Source: Erpobdella octoculata (lineage: Eukaryota > Annelida > Clitellata > Hirudinida > Erpobdellidae). Taken from it: DNA of 64,000 nucleotides. Where the stretch lies: the NCBI GenBank assembly GCA_963978895.1, contig OZ022240.1, positions 2,816,354 through 2,880,353 of the forward strand. Direction: 5' to 3'. The translations under genes were made by a program, and so were the position numbers. Shown here piece by piece: positions 1-12,028 of the stretch (positions are counted from its first letter, which is position 1; the number at the start of each line of letters is the position of its first letter). A model generated the notes under the pieces. That model saw only the letters and a list, made by a program, of their open reading frames with translations. It had not been told where the DNA came from and searched no databases.

Positions 1-480
1 GATGATGATTGTAATGATGATGATGATAATGATGATGCTGATGATACTGATGATGATTTTATTGATGGTGGTGACGATTATGATGACGATGCCTATAATG
101 GTTACGGTCATGACGATGAAGACGAAGACCACGACGACGATGATGAAGCTGTTGATAATGATTGTTGTAATAAGAGAAACGATGATTGATATGGAACTGC
201 TCCAGGATGATGATAATGAGGACTCTGATAAACATGATGAATGCGGCACTGCATGGGATGGAAAGGTAAAAGAAAAAAATGATCATTATGGAAATAAAGA
301 TGATATTGATTGTGGTGATGACGGAAGTGGAGATGATAATGATGGTTATCATTGTTAGTGGTGATGATGGGGATGGTTATGAGTGTTAGTGGTGATGATA
401 TTGATGGCTATGATTGCTAGTGGTACTGATAGTGATGGCCGTGATTATTTGTAATGATTATAGTAATGGCTATGATTGTT
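1..480. repeat. Degenerate GAT trinucleotide array
   Basis: GAT/GAC/GGT triplets dominate with many substitutions, densest at 1-140 and 300-480. Open frames here (M/D/N-rich) are products of the array, not genes. Confidence 0.9.
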
Positions 481-1320
481 ATTGATGATGATAAAGAAAG
501 TTACGAAAGTTCTATTTTTATCATATGCCGCCATATTTTTTTTAAATTTATCTTTACTGAATTTTATTTTTATTTATTCAGTTTAATTTTTTCAATATTT
601 TTTTTTAAATAAGTATCTCAACATTTGTTTTTCCTTTGAGGTATTTGAAACGTTTTCTTTCCTATTCTGTAACTGGAGGCGTGGAATGAAAAAATCGAAG
701 AAAGATTTCTATTTATTTATTTCTCGTCTCGATTGGTTTTGATTATTGAAAGATAAAAAATTATAAAACATGCTGTGAATTTATTATCTAAAATTTTCGT
801 AATTATTATCATTTTTATTGATAAAATGTATTTTATATATATATTTTATTTAAAATGCATTTTACATATTTACATTTTCGGATAAATCGAGTGACATCTT
901 TTTTTATGACTTTTCCAGGCACGTCAAATTGCGAGTTATATGCGCTAAAAACGGTTTTTAAACGAACCTGCAAATGCTTGGAAGTAGTACGACACTGGAA
1001 ATACAAATTGAGGAAATGTTTCAATGTACGTGTCTTTTGTGGATGTGCGTGGATGTGCCTGGATGTGAGGAGAATAAAGAAACAAATAAAATAAAGATTT
1101 TATCAGATTTTAATCATTTCAAGTTGTTAAGAAAATAATATTAAAAAATTGTTATGAAAAACAAAAAAAAAAAAAGTAAATGACAAAAAACAAAAAAAAA
1201 ACAAAAAAAAACAAGAAGACAATTTCTTGAAAGCTTTTCGTTGGCAAGTTTTTTGTTTTTCTGTTGAGACACGCCATTGAGATGTTCTGTGGTGTTCCTT
1301 GCTTTCTGGTTTTGTTTTGA
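481..1320. other. AT-rich stretch, nothing recognised
   Basis: Mostly A/T-rich unique DNA with poly(T) and poly(A) runs (for example 1160-1215). No coding signal, RNA gene or repeat family was seen. Confidence 0.6.
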
Positions 1321-1321
1321 A

Positions 1322-1510
1322 AAATTGTTTGTTTGTTTCTTTGTTTGTTTCTTTGTTTGTATGTATGTATGTATGTTTGTTTGTTTGTTTGTTTATTTGT
1401 TTGTTCGTGTGTTTGTTTGTTTGGTTGTTTGTTTGTTTGTAATTCTCACTCTCTTTCTCTGTAAATGTTCGTTTGTTTGTCTGTTTGTTTGTTTGTTTGT
1501 CTGTATGCTT
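1322..1510. repeat. (TTTG)n array, interrupted
   Basis: TTTG tetranucleotides with short TATG and TTCG variants and one unrelated interruption at about 1440-1463. The next 340 bp (1511-1850) hold no recognised feature. Confidence 0.9.
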
Positions 1511-1850
1511 GCTTTTGTGCGTGTCTGCTTTCTAAGAAAATTGACCAATTGGAACAAATGGTTTTGGACGCGATAAAAACAACAAGATATGATAATGCAG
1601 AATACATACGGGGAGAGGGAGGACTGACAAACTTGCACCTGGTCAGTAAATGTGCACCCGAGTAGGGCGTGGAACGATTTTATTGGTAAACAGTCCGTGT
1701 GGAGTCCACTGGGGCTTATGATTGCGGGAAAAATAATTTTTTTATTGAAAATTTGAAACAGTACAAACTAATTTTTTTATTGTTTCGGTGGTTCGAGTTG
1801 CAAAAAAAAACTTAAAATACAGTCGATATAAGTTTAAAAATAAATAACTC

Positions 1851-2195
1851 AATAAAATATGAATATAAATAAATGAATAGATAGATTAAAAAATAAATGA
1901 ATACATAATAAATAAATAAATAAATAAAAATATAGTAATAAATAAATAATCACATAAATAAAATGGTTTGTAAAAAAATCTTTTTGAGTGTTTATTGACG
2001 TCTTAGAAAAAGAAAGAAAGACACAGAGAAAAAGTAAAACAATAGACAAAAATACGTACATAGAGAAAGAGAGAGAGAGAGACAGAAAGAAAAATAGAGA
2101 AAAAGAGAAAAAGAGAAAGAGAGAGAGAAAGGGAGAGAGAGATATATAATCAAGAGAAAAAACAGCAAATAAGAAGAAAGAAAATAGAGGCAAGG
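1851..2195. repeat. (TAAA)n-like then GA-rich purine tract
   Basis: About 1851-1950 is an imperfect AAATAAAT tract. About 2003-2190 is purine-rich, made of AGAGA/GAAA units. Confidence 0.8.
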
Positions 2196-2299
2196 TTTGC
2201 AAACATGACATGTTTGACGAATTGTTTCAATGCAATGACGCCTTCAACGCTTCAGTAAGCAGTGAGTGAATTACTCGCTGCTAGCAAATCCAATTTTCT

Positions 2300-2930
<631 letters not shown>

Positions 2931-2939
2931 TATGGTGAT

Positions 2940-3040
2940 CTGTTGCATGTTGAATAGTTGCTTGATGAATTGTTGCATGTTGAATAGTTGCTTGATGAAT
3001 TGTTGTATGTTGAATAGTTGCTTGATGAATTGTTGCTAAT
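2940..3040. repeat. 30-bp minisatellite
   Basis: About three copies of a 30-bp unit containing GTTGCATGTTGAATAG and CTTGATGAATT. Confidence 0.85.
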
Positions 3041-3107
3041 GGTGGTGATGATAATTAAATTGTTTCTGCTGTCGATGCTGATTATGATTGTAATATTGCC
3101 GGTTTCT

Positions 3108-3225
3108 ATGGTGGTGATGATAATGATGACGATGATGACGACGACGACGATGACGATGATAATGATGACGACAACGACGACGATGATAATGCTGACGACG
3201 ATGATAATGATAATGATAGAAACGA
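3108..3225. repeat. GAT/GAC trinucleotide array
   Basis: Imperfect GATGAC/GACGAC triplets; one of many GAT-type arrays in the window. Confidence 0.85.
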
Positions 3226-3279
3226 TGACTGGTGGAAATATCCTGAATGTATGAGTGTCATCGAACCCATCAACACATG

Positions 3280-3480
3280 TCAAAACGGCAAATGGCCGCG
3301 GGCCCGCGGGACCGGGGCAATGCAGGAATCATGACGATGGATGGGTGACGGCTTCATGTGTTTTAGTGCTAACGCCGGCGTTTGATGCTGCCACGGCGCG
3401 CGCCAAACAGATCAAGCGTCATCAGTGAGTGTAGTACACTCGCCTCCGCTTGGACGGACCTGCCAGCGACTGTTACTGTA
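3280..3480. other. GC- and CpG-rich patch with 14-bp palindrome
   Basis: A locally GC-rich stretch in AT-rich surroundings, including the perfect palindrome CCGCGGGCCCGCGG at 3296-3309 and GCCACGGCGCGCGCC nearby. It could be a short CpG-rich regulatory element, but no gene start was found beside it. From 3480 to 3990 there is nothing recognised. Confidence 0.45.
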
Positions 3481-3990
3481 CGCCTGCTTGTACGTCTGGC
3501 CGGGTGTTTATGTGTATTCGTAAGTTTCTTTCCTCCTCGTGTGCGGATGATGAATTATTGAGTGAGCAAACCGAAAGTAAAATTTTCCAGGACGAAGTTT
3601 TTCCATCTTCGTGGGAAGCTCCCATTTGCTAAAATAATTTTCCGCTTCGGAAAAACTGTGTTTTTCTTTGCGTGGTTGTGCGCGTGTGTGCGTGTGTGTG
3701 TTTATATTATTTACCGAAATGATTGTTTACTCTTATCCACTCGCTTCAACAATTCTCGCTGCTTTAAAATTCAATTATGAACAAATACCCTTATTTCAAA
3801 AAAACCTTATTTCAAAAAAACCTTTTCCTCGGAGAAGGGTTTTCAATTGAGAAAAACCTCCCTCCATCTCGATCCAATTCAGTGCAAAGCAAATCTTTTT
3901 CACGTGACATAGAGCGATAATGTAGTGCCGCCATTGCACACAAGGCAGGAAGCAACTCGTATTTTTCTTCTTTTTTTCCCGCGCATAATA

Positions 3991-4288
3991 AAAGAGAGAG
4001 AGAAAGAAAGAGAGAAAGAAAGGAATAGAGAGAGAGAAAGAGAGAGAAAGAAAGAGAAAGAAAGAGAAAGAGAGAGAAAGAAAAAAAAGAAAAAGAAAGA
4101 GAGAGTAAGAGAGAGAAAGAGAGAGAAAGAGAGAGAAAGAGAGAGAAAAAGAGAGAAAAAGAGAAAGAAAGAGAGAAAAAGAGAAAGAAAGAGAAAGAAA
4201 GAGATAGAAAGAGAGAGAAAGAAAGAGAAAAGGAGAGAAGGAGAGAGAAAGAGAGAGAAAGAGAGAGAAGGAGAGAGAAAGAGAGAGT
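3991..4288. repeat. GAGA/GAAA purine tract
   Basis: About 300 bp of nearly pure purine on the + strand, built from GAGAGAAA units. It yields long low-complexity frames on both strands that are not genes. Confidence 0.95.
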
Positions 4289-4440
4289 GTCGGCTTCTTT
4301 GTAGCAATCACGCTCACTCACTCGCTCGGTCAGCTCTCGGAGCCTTCTTGAATTATTCATTAAATTCTTCTCATACGTCCCTGTCGGTCGAATCGCTCTT
4401 GTTCCGTCCGTCCGTGATGTAAAAAGAATCGGTGGGTATG

Positions 4441-4530
4441 TTGAATATGTGTATTTGTGTACATAATGTGTGTGTGCGCGTGTGTATGTGTGTGTGTGCG
4501 TGTGAATGTGTCTGTGCGTACCCGTCCGTG
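4441..4530. repeat. TG-rich tract
   Basis: Interrupted TG dinucleotides with CG variants. Confidence 0.8.
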
Positions 4531-5885
4531 TGTTGCGTTAATAAATACTTTCATTGCGGATGGTATGCTCATTTTTTTTATTGCGTTTTGTTTACACCGT
4601 CACTTTGTGGACAAATAAAAACCGTAATTTAACCATGAATTGAAAGAAAGAAAAACAAATTTTTGCAATTTTTGCAACTTTCACCAAGTTATTTATATTA
4701 GGGTCAAAAAAATTAAGGAAAAAAATTATTTAAAAAAAATCAAAGAAAAAAAGAAAAAAGAAGTTTTACAAAATAGCGATAGGAAGAAACAAAAATTGCA
4801 GAGAAAGAAAGAAAGAAAATAAAGAATTGTGCCAGAATGAGTCACATTTCCGTTAACTAGTGTGACCTCTTAACCTTTGTGACCTTATGAACTTTAGAAG
4901 AAAAATGAATGTCAAAACGAAAATTATACTCTTTTGTTTTGTATTGAGAAAAAAAATCATTAAAAACGATTTAAAAAAAGAAAAGTCATTTCGCATTAAA
5001 AGTTTTTTTTTTAATTTTTATTTTTTAATTTCAAAGAAATTCAACTTGGAAAATTCTTAAATTACAATAATGTTTTAAAATAGAACAAAAACCTGACATT
5101 TACAAAAGTTTTATTCTCATATGCAAAACATAAATTAGAATATGCAAATATATTCATATTTATTAACTTTGTTCTTGGGTTTTTTTGCATGAGTAGTTAG
5201 CATATATAATATGAATATTATAAAATGATGCTATTATTGTTGTTTTAAGACATAATTGAAATTATTTTTTTTATTATTAAGAAGTAACCTAAAGGAACAC
5301 TGAAGTTGGAAAAATACTTTCAAAAGGTTTGAGGAATTATGGTTTGTTATACTCTTTTGAGGGCAGAGATTTTGGCAGAGGGCAGAGACTTTGGCAGAGC
5401 GTAAATGACACAAAAAATTGTTTATTAAATTAAATTACAATTTATTAGGGTGGTTTAGAAGAACCTTTTTCGTCCGTTTGCTTCCACTTTAGGTTTTCAG
5501 GTCGACAGGCAAACGCTTTACAAATATAACATCAGTAAACATTTACGGATACAAACGCTCTAAGAAGTTATCAAACTTGAACTTGTCTCAAACTCACAGT
5601 GACAAAAACAATTTTAAAAAAATATTTTTTTGATGTTTTGTGAAACCGCGCGATAAAGAAACTTGCAGTAGATTTTATTTGTTATCGTGAACTTGTGTGA
5701 CAAACAGACGAACATCGGGGTCATTAATACCGGAACCCGAGGAGCAACATGCGCAGTGGGAAAAGCTCGATCCATAAAAGATGACATGAAATATCTTCCG
5801 GGGCCAGTGACAAAAGAGAATGGGAAGAAGAAGATTGATTCTAGATAGACCACACAAATAGCCAAGGTCGTGTCATTAAATATGA
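4531..5885. other. AT-rich non-coding stretch
   Basis: Unique AT-rich DNA. The only notable pattern is a set of TGACCT-like half-sites at 4861-4888 (TGACCT, TAACCT, TGACCT). No exon or RNA gene was seen. Confidence 0.5.
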
Positions 5886-5978
5886 GGCAAGAAAAAAAAG
5901 AGAGAGAGGAAAAGTAAAAGAGAAAAAAGAAGAAATAATAAAAGAGAGACTGAAAGAGAGAGAAAGAGAGAGAGAGAG

Positions 5979-6009
<31 letters not shown>

Positions 6010-6014
6010 GAGAA
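5886..6014. repeat. GA-rich purine tract
   Basis: GAGAGA and GAAA units, about 130 bp, ending in an uninterrupted GA run at 5994-6012. Confidence 0.9.
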
Positions 6015-6174
6015 GAAACACCAAAACGGCAAAGTATATACTGATCAATGGACGGGGTTTGATTGGGCCACGGAGGTATGTGCCCTTCTCTTTACAAACT
6101 GGACTTGGCTCCGTTCAATTCTTTCGTCCATTCCACAGTGATGCAGTTCATGCACAGAATAAATCAGTTTCAGC

Positions 6175-6482
6175 ATCCTTGCTTTCTCTTTCTTGCTCTT
6201 TCTCTCTTACTTTCTCTTTCTCTCTTTCTCTTTTTCTCTCTCCCCCTTTCTCCGATTCTTTCATTACATCCGGGTGTCTTTTTCTCTTCCTCTGTAATTC
6301 TCACTCTCTTCCTCTGTAATTCTCACTCTTTTTCTCTGTAATTCTCACTCTCTTTCTCTGTAATTCTCACTCTCTTTCTCTGTAATTCTCACTCTCTTCC
6401 TCTGTAATTCTCACTCTCTTTCTCTGTAATTGTCACTCTCTTCCTCTGTAAATCTCCCTCTCTCTCACTCTCTCTCCCTCTT
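6175..6482. repeat. Pyrimidine tract with 22-bp minisatellite
   Basis: CTCTTT-rich sequence. About 6290-6455 is a regular 22-bp repeat containing TCTGTAATTCTCACTCTC, roughly seven copies, differing mainly by CTTCC versus CTTTC. Confidence 0.9.
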
Positions 6483-6945
6483 GTCCAATTCCAGCATCGA
6501 TTATCGACCGACAACTACTCCAGTCGGTTTCCTTGCTTTACTATTTTCGTTCTCCGTGTTTTTCCATCTTATTTGTTATTTATTGTCTTTTTGTTGTTTG
6601 TTTGTTTGTTGTTTGTGTGTTCGTTTCTATTTTATGTACTTGTTTCTTTCGGCACAACAGTTTTGGTTGTAAATCATCTCCGCCCCCTTCAAATCTCTCC
6701 CACTTTTCTCTTTTTTTCTTTTTTTTCTCTTTTTTTCTTCTCCGCTTTCTGTCTCTCTCTTTCTCCTTTTCCTTAAACTCTCGTTCTTTATTGCTTTTTT
6801 TTGTTGTTTTTTGTTTCTTTTGTCCTCTCAAATCGAGCGCGATATTCTCTTCTTCGGCATAAAATTGTTTTTCTTTCTCAGATGTTGACCACATATCTCA
6901 AGATTCTTTATTGATATAAGTTTTTAAATTCTTATTAACATTTTT
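6483..6945. other. T-rich stretch, nothing recognised
   Basis: Pyrimidine-rich unique sequence with a short GTTTGTTTGTTG run at 6594-6612. No feature supported. Confidence 0.5.
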
Positions 6946-6975
6946 ATGATTATTATTTTTATGATCATCGTCATC

Positions 6976-7025
6976 AATACCACCACCACCACCATCATCA
7001 CATCATCACCACCACCACCATCATT

Positions 7026-7116
<91 letters not shown>

Positions 7117-7126
7117 CCATCATCAC

Positions 7127-7203
<77 letters not shown>

Positions 7204-7204
7204 C
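6976..7204. repeat. (CAT)n/(CAC)n trinucleotide array
   Basis: Long perfect ATC runs with a few CAC and CTC variants; one of many CAT/GAT arrays. Confidence 0.95.
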
Positions 7205-8533
7205 CGCTATTATTGTTACTGCTCTTGCTATCATTAATTATATCAGTATTATTTTTATTCTCATTATTAATTAAATGTTAAAAAACAAAATCAATTTTTA
7301 TCGGAGCAAACTTCCTCCCTGCCGAACTTAACAAATATACTTGATAAAAATGTTTTAGACTGCAGACCACCATCATTGCAGACCACCATCATTTGCAACG
7401 TTTGCAAAATATTTATTCATCGTTTCTTTAAAACATAAATAAACTAAATCTTGAGAAAATATTTTATTTCATTCTCCTGGTGACAAAGACACCTCTGAAT
7501 AGGAAAGAGCGGTGTAGATAAAGCCGCAATCGCCGTGCTGGGTAATGCTCGCGTTAGGTAGATGTTCAATAAGTTAATGTCATCTACGTTAGTCGAGTGG
7601 ATTATAGTTTAGCTGTTTCACACTTGCAATGGATTGGTTGCCGGTTTGTGTATTCTCGGGTCTCACACGTGCACGTACGTAGCACAGCCGAAAAAAAGTT
7701 TGCCCAGTAAACACACGTACACCAGGAAAAGCGTGCGTGTGTGCTAACAACAGCTGGTTATAATGCTGAGATCTCAAACGTCCACGTCTTTTGAGATGGC
7801 CAAGTAAAATTATATTAATACCTTTGTTCTTTTGAGTTCTTCCTCTTCGATCAGTTATTGTCTATCGTTTTCAAACTAACTCTGTTTTCACCTGGGATCT
7901 CATCCCTCTAAGAAACTACCTGGAATGCACAATCACCACCATTCGCTACTGGAGTCGATATTCCAGGTTGTCGTCAGCTTAGAAACTCATTAGGCAGGTG
8001 TTTAAATTAAGGCGACATAATTGCGCGCTAATCCGTCGCACTGTCTGGAATGTAATTGCAGATGAAAGTTTTCCCGCTTTTGCAATTTTACATGTATAAC
8101 AATGTGCTGGTAATGCTATATAACTGATGGAAATTTTGTACCGCTCGTCTCAATGTTATATTTTATCTAATTATTTATTTAACAAATTAATAATTTGTTT
8201 TCTAATAAAAAAGAATTTCCTAATAGTATGAGACAAACAGCGCCAAAATAAAAACTAAATCAAGACCAGATATAAAACAAGTAAATTAAAAACGAATTTT
8301 TAAAACCAATGCTCTTATATGTAATTAAAACACAAATTTTGCAATCAATTTTTTCTTATATTACTCTTTTATTTTATATTAAAGTCGAAATATCTTAATT
8401 ATATCGAAATATCGAAATTAATTAAAATTAACTAAATTAATTGACTTATTGTAAAACTAATAATTGAATATTGCATTGTCTTCTATTTTGAGCATGTATG
8501 CCAAATTTGAAAAAAATCTATCATCAGGAAGTG
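7205..8533. other. Non-coding stretch, nothing recognised
   Basis: AT-rich, with a more complex middle (about 7480-8060) of mixed composition and no coding signal. A 17-bp unit containing GCAGACCACCATCATT is doubled at 7361-7397. Confidence 0.5.
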
Positions 8534-8606
8534 ACTCAAAAATTCATTGCAAGATTTGAAACAGACAGAGAAACAGAGACGACGAGTTAATAAAAGCATT
8601 GGTAAA
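8534..8606. repeat. Dispersed 72-bp repeat, copy 1
   Basis: It contains GCAAGATTTGAAACAGACAG and ends TAAAAGCATTGGTAA. It is nearly identical (one mismatch noted by eye) to 16030-16102 in the same orientation. It may be the 3' end of the retroelement remnant that lies 20 bp away. Confidence 0.85.
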
Positions 8607-8626
8607 AAAGAGTTGAGCTTTGTTCA

Positions 8627-8893
8627 TCATTTCTGACAATAAATGAGTGTTGAGTTGTTTTTCATTGAAAACTGAGAGAAGTTAAGGACGTTCGCATGGT
8701 CAGTAAGTTCGTCCTTCAAATTATTCCATGCAGCCGCACAAGCGACAGCAAATGTCTTCGGTCCAAAAAGTCCTGATTCTCCATGAACGAGTAAGAAGTT
8801 CAGCGAAAGAGGCCGAACGAAGGTGAGATCGTCCAGGAAGCTGAGCCACCGGGCTGCACCAGAGGGGGCACGGTTCATTTTCTGGTGACACAA
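8627..8893 (-). pseudogene. Non-LTR retrotransposon ORF2 C-terminal remnant
   Basis: On the minus strand an open stretch encodes PLSLNFLLVHGESGLFGPKT, then FAVACAAAWNNLKDELTDHA, NVLNFSQFSMKNN. This matches the motif common after the reverse-transcriptase domain of many LINEs (Y/FG.R.F...A...WN.L....R....L..FK..LK..LF). Only this tail is present; the RT and endonuclease domains are absent, so it is a dead 5'-truncated copy. Its + strand neighbours are repeats. Confidence 0.65.
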
Positions 8894-9040
8894 CCCAACA
8901 CACCAAGTACTCTAATCTACTGCTATTTTTTAGAAGAAGAAAAAAATATTGCTGAGTTTATTATTAACTTTCAAGTTGACTTCAGCATATCAGTGCCTTC
9001 GTCATTTACGACCACAGTCTCGATGACACACATTCCACAT

Positions 9041-9450
9041 GTGTGGGGTATTGGTACTCTACGAGTGCGGTATTGGTACTCCACGAGTGTGGTAATGGTA
9101 CTCCATATGTGTGAGGTATTGGTACCCCACGAGTGTGGTGTGGTATTGGTACTCCACGAGTGTGGTGTGGTATTGGTACTCCACGAGTGTGGTATTGGTA
9201 CTCTACGAGTGTGGTATTGGTATTCCACGAGTGTGGTATTGGTACTCCACGAGTGTGGTATTGGTACTCCATATGTGTGTGGTATGGTATTGGTATTCTC
9301 CGAGTGTGGTATTGGTACTCCACGAGTGTGGTATTGGTATTCTCCGAGTGTGGTATTGGTACTCCACGAGTGTGGTATTGGTACTCCATATGTGTGTGGT
9401 GTGGTATTGGTATTCTCCGAGTGTGATATTGGTACTACACGTGTGCGGTA
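9041..9450. repeat. 22-bp minisatellite with GGTACT
   Basis: Around eighteen copies of a 22-bp unit made of GGTATTGGTACTCC plus ACGAGTGT, with variants (CCATATGTGTG insert, ATTCTCCGAG). It is open in several frames on both strands (YWYSTSVVLVLHECG-type and its reverse), which is a property of a unit lacking stops. Confidence 0.95.
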
Positions 9451-9790
9451 CAGGAACTCTGCATGAGCCGCGTTCACACGGCGGAAAGAAATTTAAAACA
9501 CGTTATCAAACAAACAGAGAGGAAAACAAAAAATCGAGAGAGTGAAAAAATGAGCGTGCTTGCTTATAAACAAGCATTAATTTTTCATCAATGCGTTAAT
9601 AAAATGTTCAACAATCTTATACACAAAAAGCAGCTTTAAAACTTCAACCTTTGAACTATGTAAGAGCTCAAGTAGGGCGTTAATAGCTATTAATAGCGGC
9701 GTCGTTTTGTGCTGTGGACGAAGCAACGGGTTTTGCCATCGGCATTAACATAGCAATATTATAGCTTTCGTGAGTAAGCCATCGCTGTTG
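9451..9790. other. Short unique stretch, nothing recognised
   Basis: Mixed-composition DNA between two arrays, no coding or RNA signal. Confidence 0.5.
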
Positions 9791-9792
9791 TC

Positions 9793-9951
9793 TTCGTCAT
9801 CATCATCATCGTCGGCATCGTCATCATCATCATTGTTATCGTCATCGCCATCGTCGTCATCATCACCATATTCATCGTCATTATCGTCGTCGTCGTCACC
9901 ATCATCATCATCATCATCATCGTCATCGTCGTCGTCATCATCATCACCATC

Positions 9952-9983
<32 letters not shown>

Positions 9984-9990
9984 CATCATC
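9793..9990. repeat. CAT/CGT trinucleotide array
   Basis: Imperfect ATC/GTC triplets, about 200 bp. Confidence 0.92.
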
Positions 9991-11395
9991 ACGACAGCTG
10001 CGGAAGTTCATCAGGAAGCTTCCTGTCTGTAACCAAGGAAACCAGCACGATGATCACCGCAAGCAAACAAAATTGACAACAAAAAAAAAGTTTAAAAGCG
10101 AAAACCCACAGCAGGGCAAGAACGACGAGTAACTTGAAAATGTCGGTAATAAATAACTCCACGGTAGCATTTGTTTCTCCTCTGTGGAACTGGAGAGTCT
10201 CATATTTCATTCCAGAAGAGTTCACTGCCAGATTAGATGTTCCTCCTCCAAGAACGATCCGCAATTCTTTAAATTTTATTCCTCTTTTTTTCTAAATTCC
10301 ACGTGTGAGAAACTTTTGTTTTCATTAACAAAAAATTATTTTTTTAATTATTTTTTCATTTTAAAAACAATTTATTTTTTAATTTTTAATTTTATTCGCG
10401 GCAAAATTTCGCACATACGAGAGCAAAAAGCAAAAAATAGCGCATCCCATGAGGTTCAGTTGTACTATCAACCACACCAACCCCCCCCCCCCACGCCACT
10501 TACCTTGCCAGCTCATCTCCGGCTAATCGCTATCCAATAACTTAGTTTATCAAAATAATAAATTAGTTTAATAAGAATAATAATTAATTCAATAATTTAT
10601 AATTACAGTTTATTGATTGGAAAGGCAACGGGAGAACCAATTAAATAACAAAAAACGTCGTTCGGATTTTTCTTTTTTTTTTTTCTTTTTTTTTCTTTTT
10701 TTTCTTTTTCTTTCATTCTGTCACATTTCATTCTCTCTCTCTTTGTGATGTCACTGTGTAACGTGACGAATTAGGCGGACGTAATTAGCTCTCCAGTTGT
10801 TTGTAATGTGGAGGAAAGACGGATGGTCGGTGGATGGGGAAAGCGGTAATGAACGGGTGGGGGGGGGGCTTGGACGGGGGCGGTAATAAACAGAACGTGG
10901 GGTGGTTGGACGGGGGCAGTAATAAATGAGGGGTGGATGGGGCGGAAACGAGCAAACAAAAACTCATACACAAAGACAAACAATTACACGCAGAGAACAG
11001 ACAGACCCACAAACCCATACAACGACACAAACATCTAAGCAGACCACCAGACAACAACACAAACAGAGTAAAACGCGAACAAACCAACAAAACAACGAAC
11101 GAACGTTGTTTTGAGCGACTTCTTCCCTAAAAGGTCACCAAAGTGTCGAACTGCATCAAAGACTTATTCGCTACCAGGCCGACTAAACATATCTTTTATG
11201 CAAGTCGCCGACACATAAAAACGTGTTTGAAACGTGTTTCTAATGCCGACTGCAAGAGGGACTTCTGCGGTTTCTCTTTCTCCTTTCTCAGAGTTTCAAG
11301 TGTTAATGGAATCTCTAATTCTTTCTGGTACGAAAAATGCGCCGAGTGATGGGCCACGCTGGTCTTAAGAAGAGTTCATGCAACTTTTATTCCAC
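9991..11395. other. Non-coding stretch
   Basis: It contains a C14 run (10483-10491 region), a T-rich run (10670-10715), a G-rich stretch with GGTGGATGGGG/GGACGGGGGCGGTAATAAA units repeated about three times (10825-10940), and an ACAAACA-rich stretch (10950-11100). No gene supported. Confidence 0.5.
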
Positions 11396-11396
11396 G

Positions 11397-11607
11397 TGTG
11401 CATACATAAGTGCATATATGCAAACATGTGTGCATATATATATATATGCATACATATGTACATACGTGCATACATGTGTGCATACATGCATACATATGTG
11501 CATATATGCATACATATGTGCATGCATGCATACATGTGTGCATATATATGCATACATATGTGCATATATGCATACATGTGTGCATATGTGCATACATGTG
11601 TGCACCA
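11397..11607. repeat. CATA/TGTGCATA compound array
   Basis: Repeated ATGCATACATATGTGCATAT-type units, about 210 bp, rich in self-complementary ATGCAT and CATATG. Confidence 0.92.
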
Positions 11608-11652
11608 TGTCACCCGTAAAAAAAAATTTCATGGCTAATTTTAAAGTGAGCA

Positions 11653-11704
11653 CACGCACTCGCACTCGCACAGACACACACGCACGCACGCACACAAACA
11701 CACT
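11653..11704. repeat. CA/CGCA short array
   Basis: CACGCACT and ACACAC units, about 50 bp. Confidence 0.8.
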
Positions 11705-11919
11705 TCAAAGACTTTTAGTAGTCTTGAAGTCCTGAAACAAAACAAGATTTGAAAGCGGAGTGATTCATTTAAAAAAGATGGTCACAAGATGAGGGTAGAG
11801 GTTTGGAAATCATATTGGGGTATAAGTATAATTGATGGGTGGGATAGATATGCAAGATGGGTAGAATAGGTGACCTTGGAGTCTAATTATTGACTAACGC
11901 CACGTCAAATATTGTCAAA

Positions 11920-12028
11920 TTTTCATTTTAGTTCATTTCGTTTCATTTTATTTAATTTTTTATTCAATTTTTCATTTCATTTCATTTTATTTCATTTTAA
12001 TTCATTTTATTTTATTTTATTTTATTTT
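11920..12028. repeat. TTTCATTTTA pentanucleotide-like tract
   Basis: CATTT/TTATTT units ending in four TTTTA copies. Confidence 0.8.
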
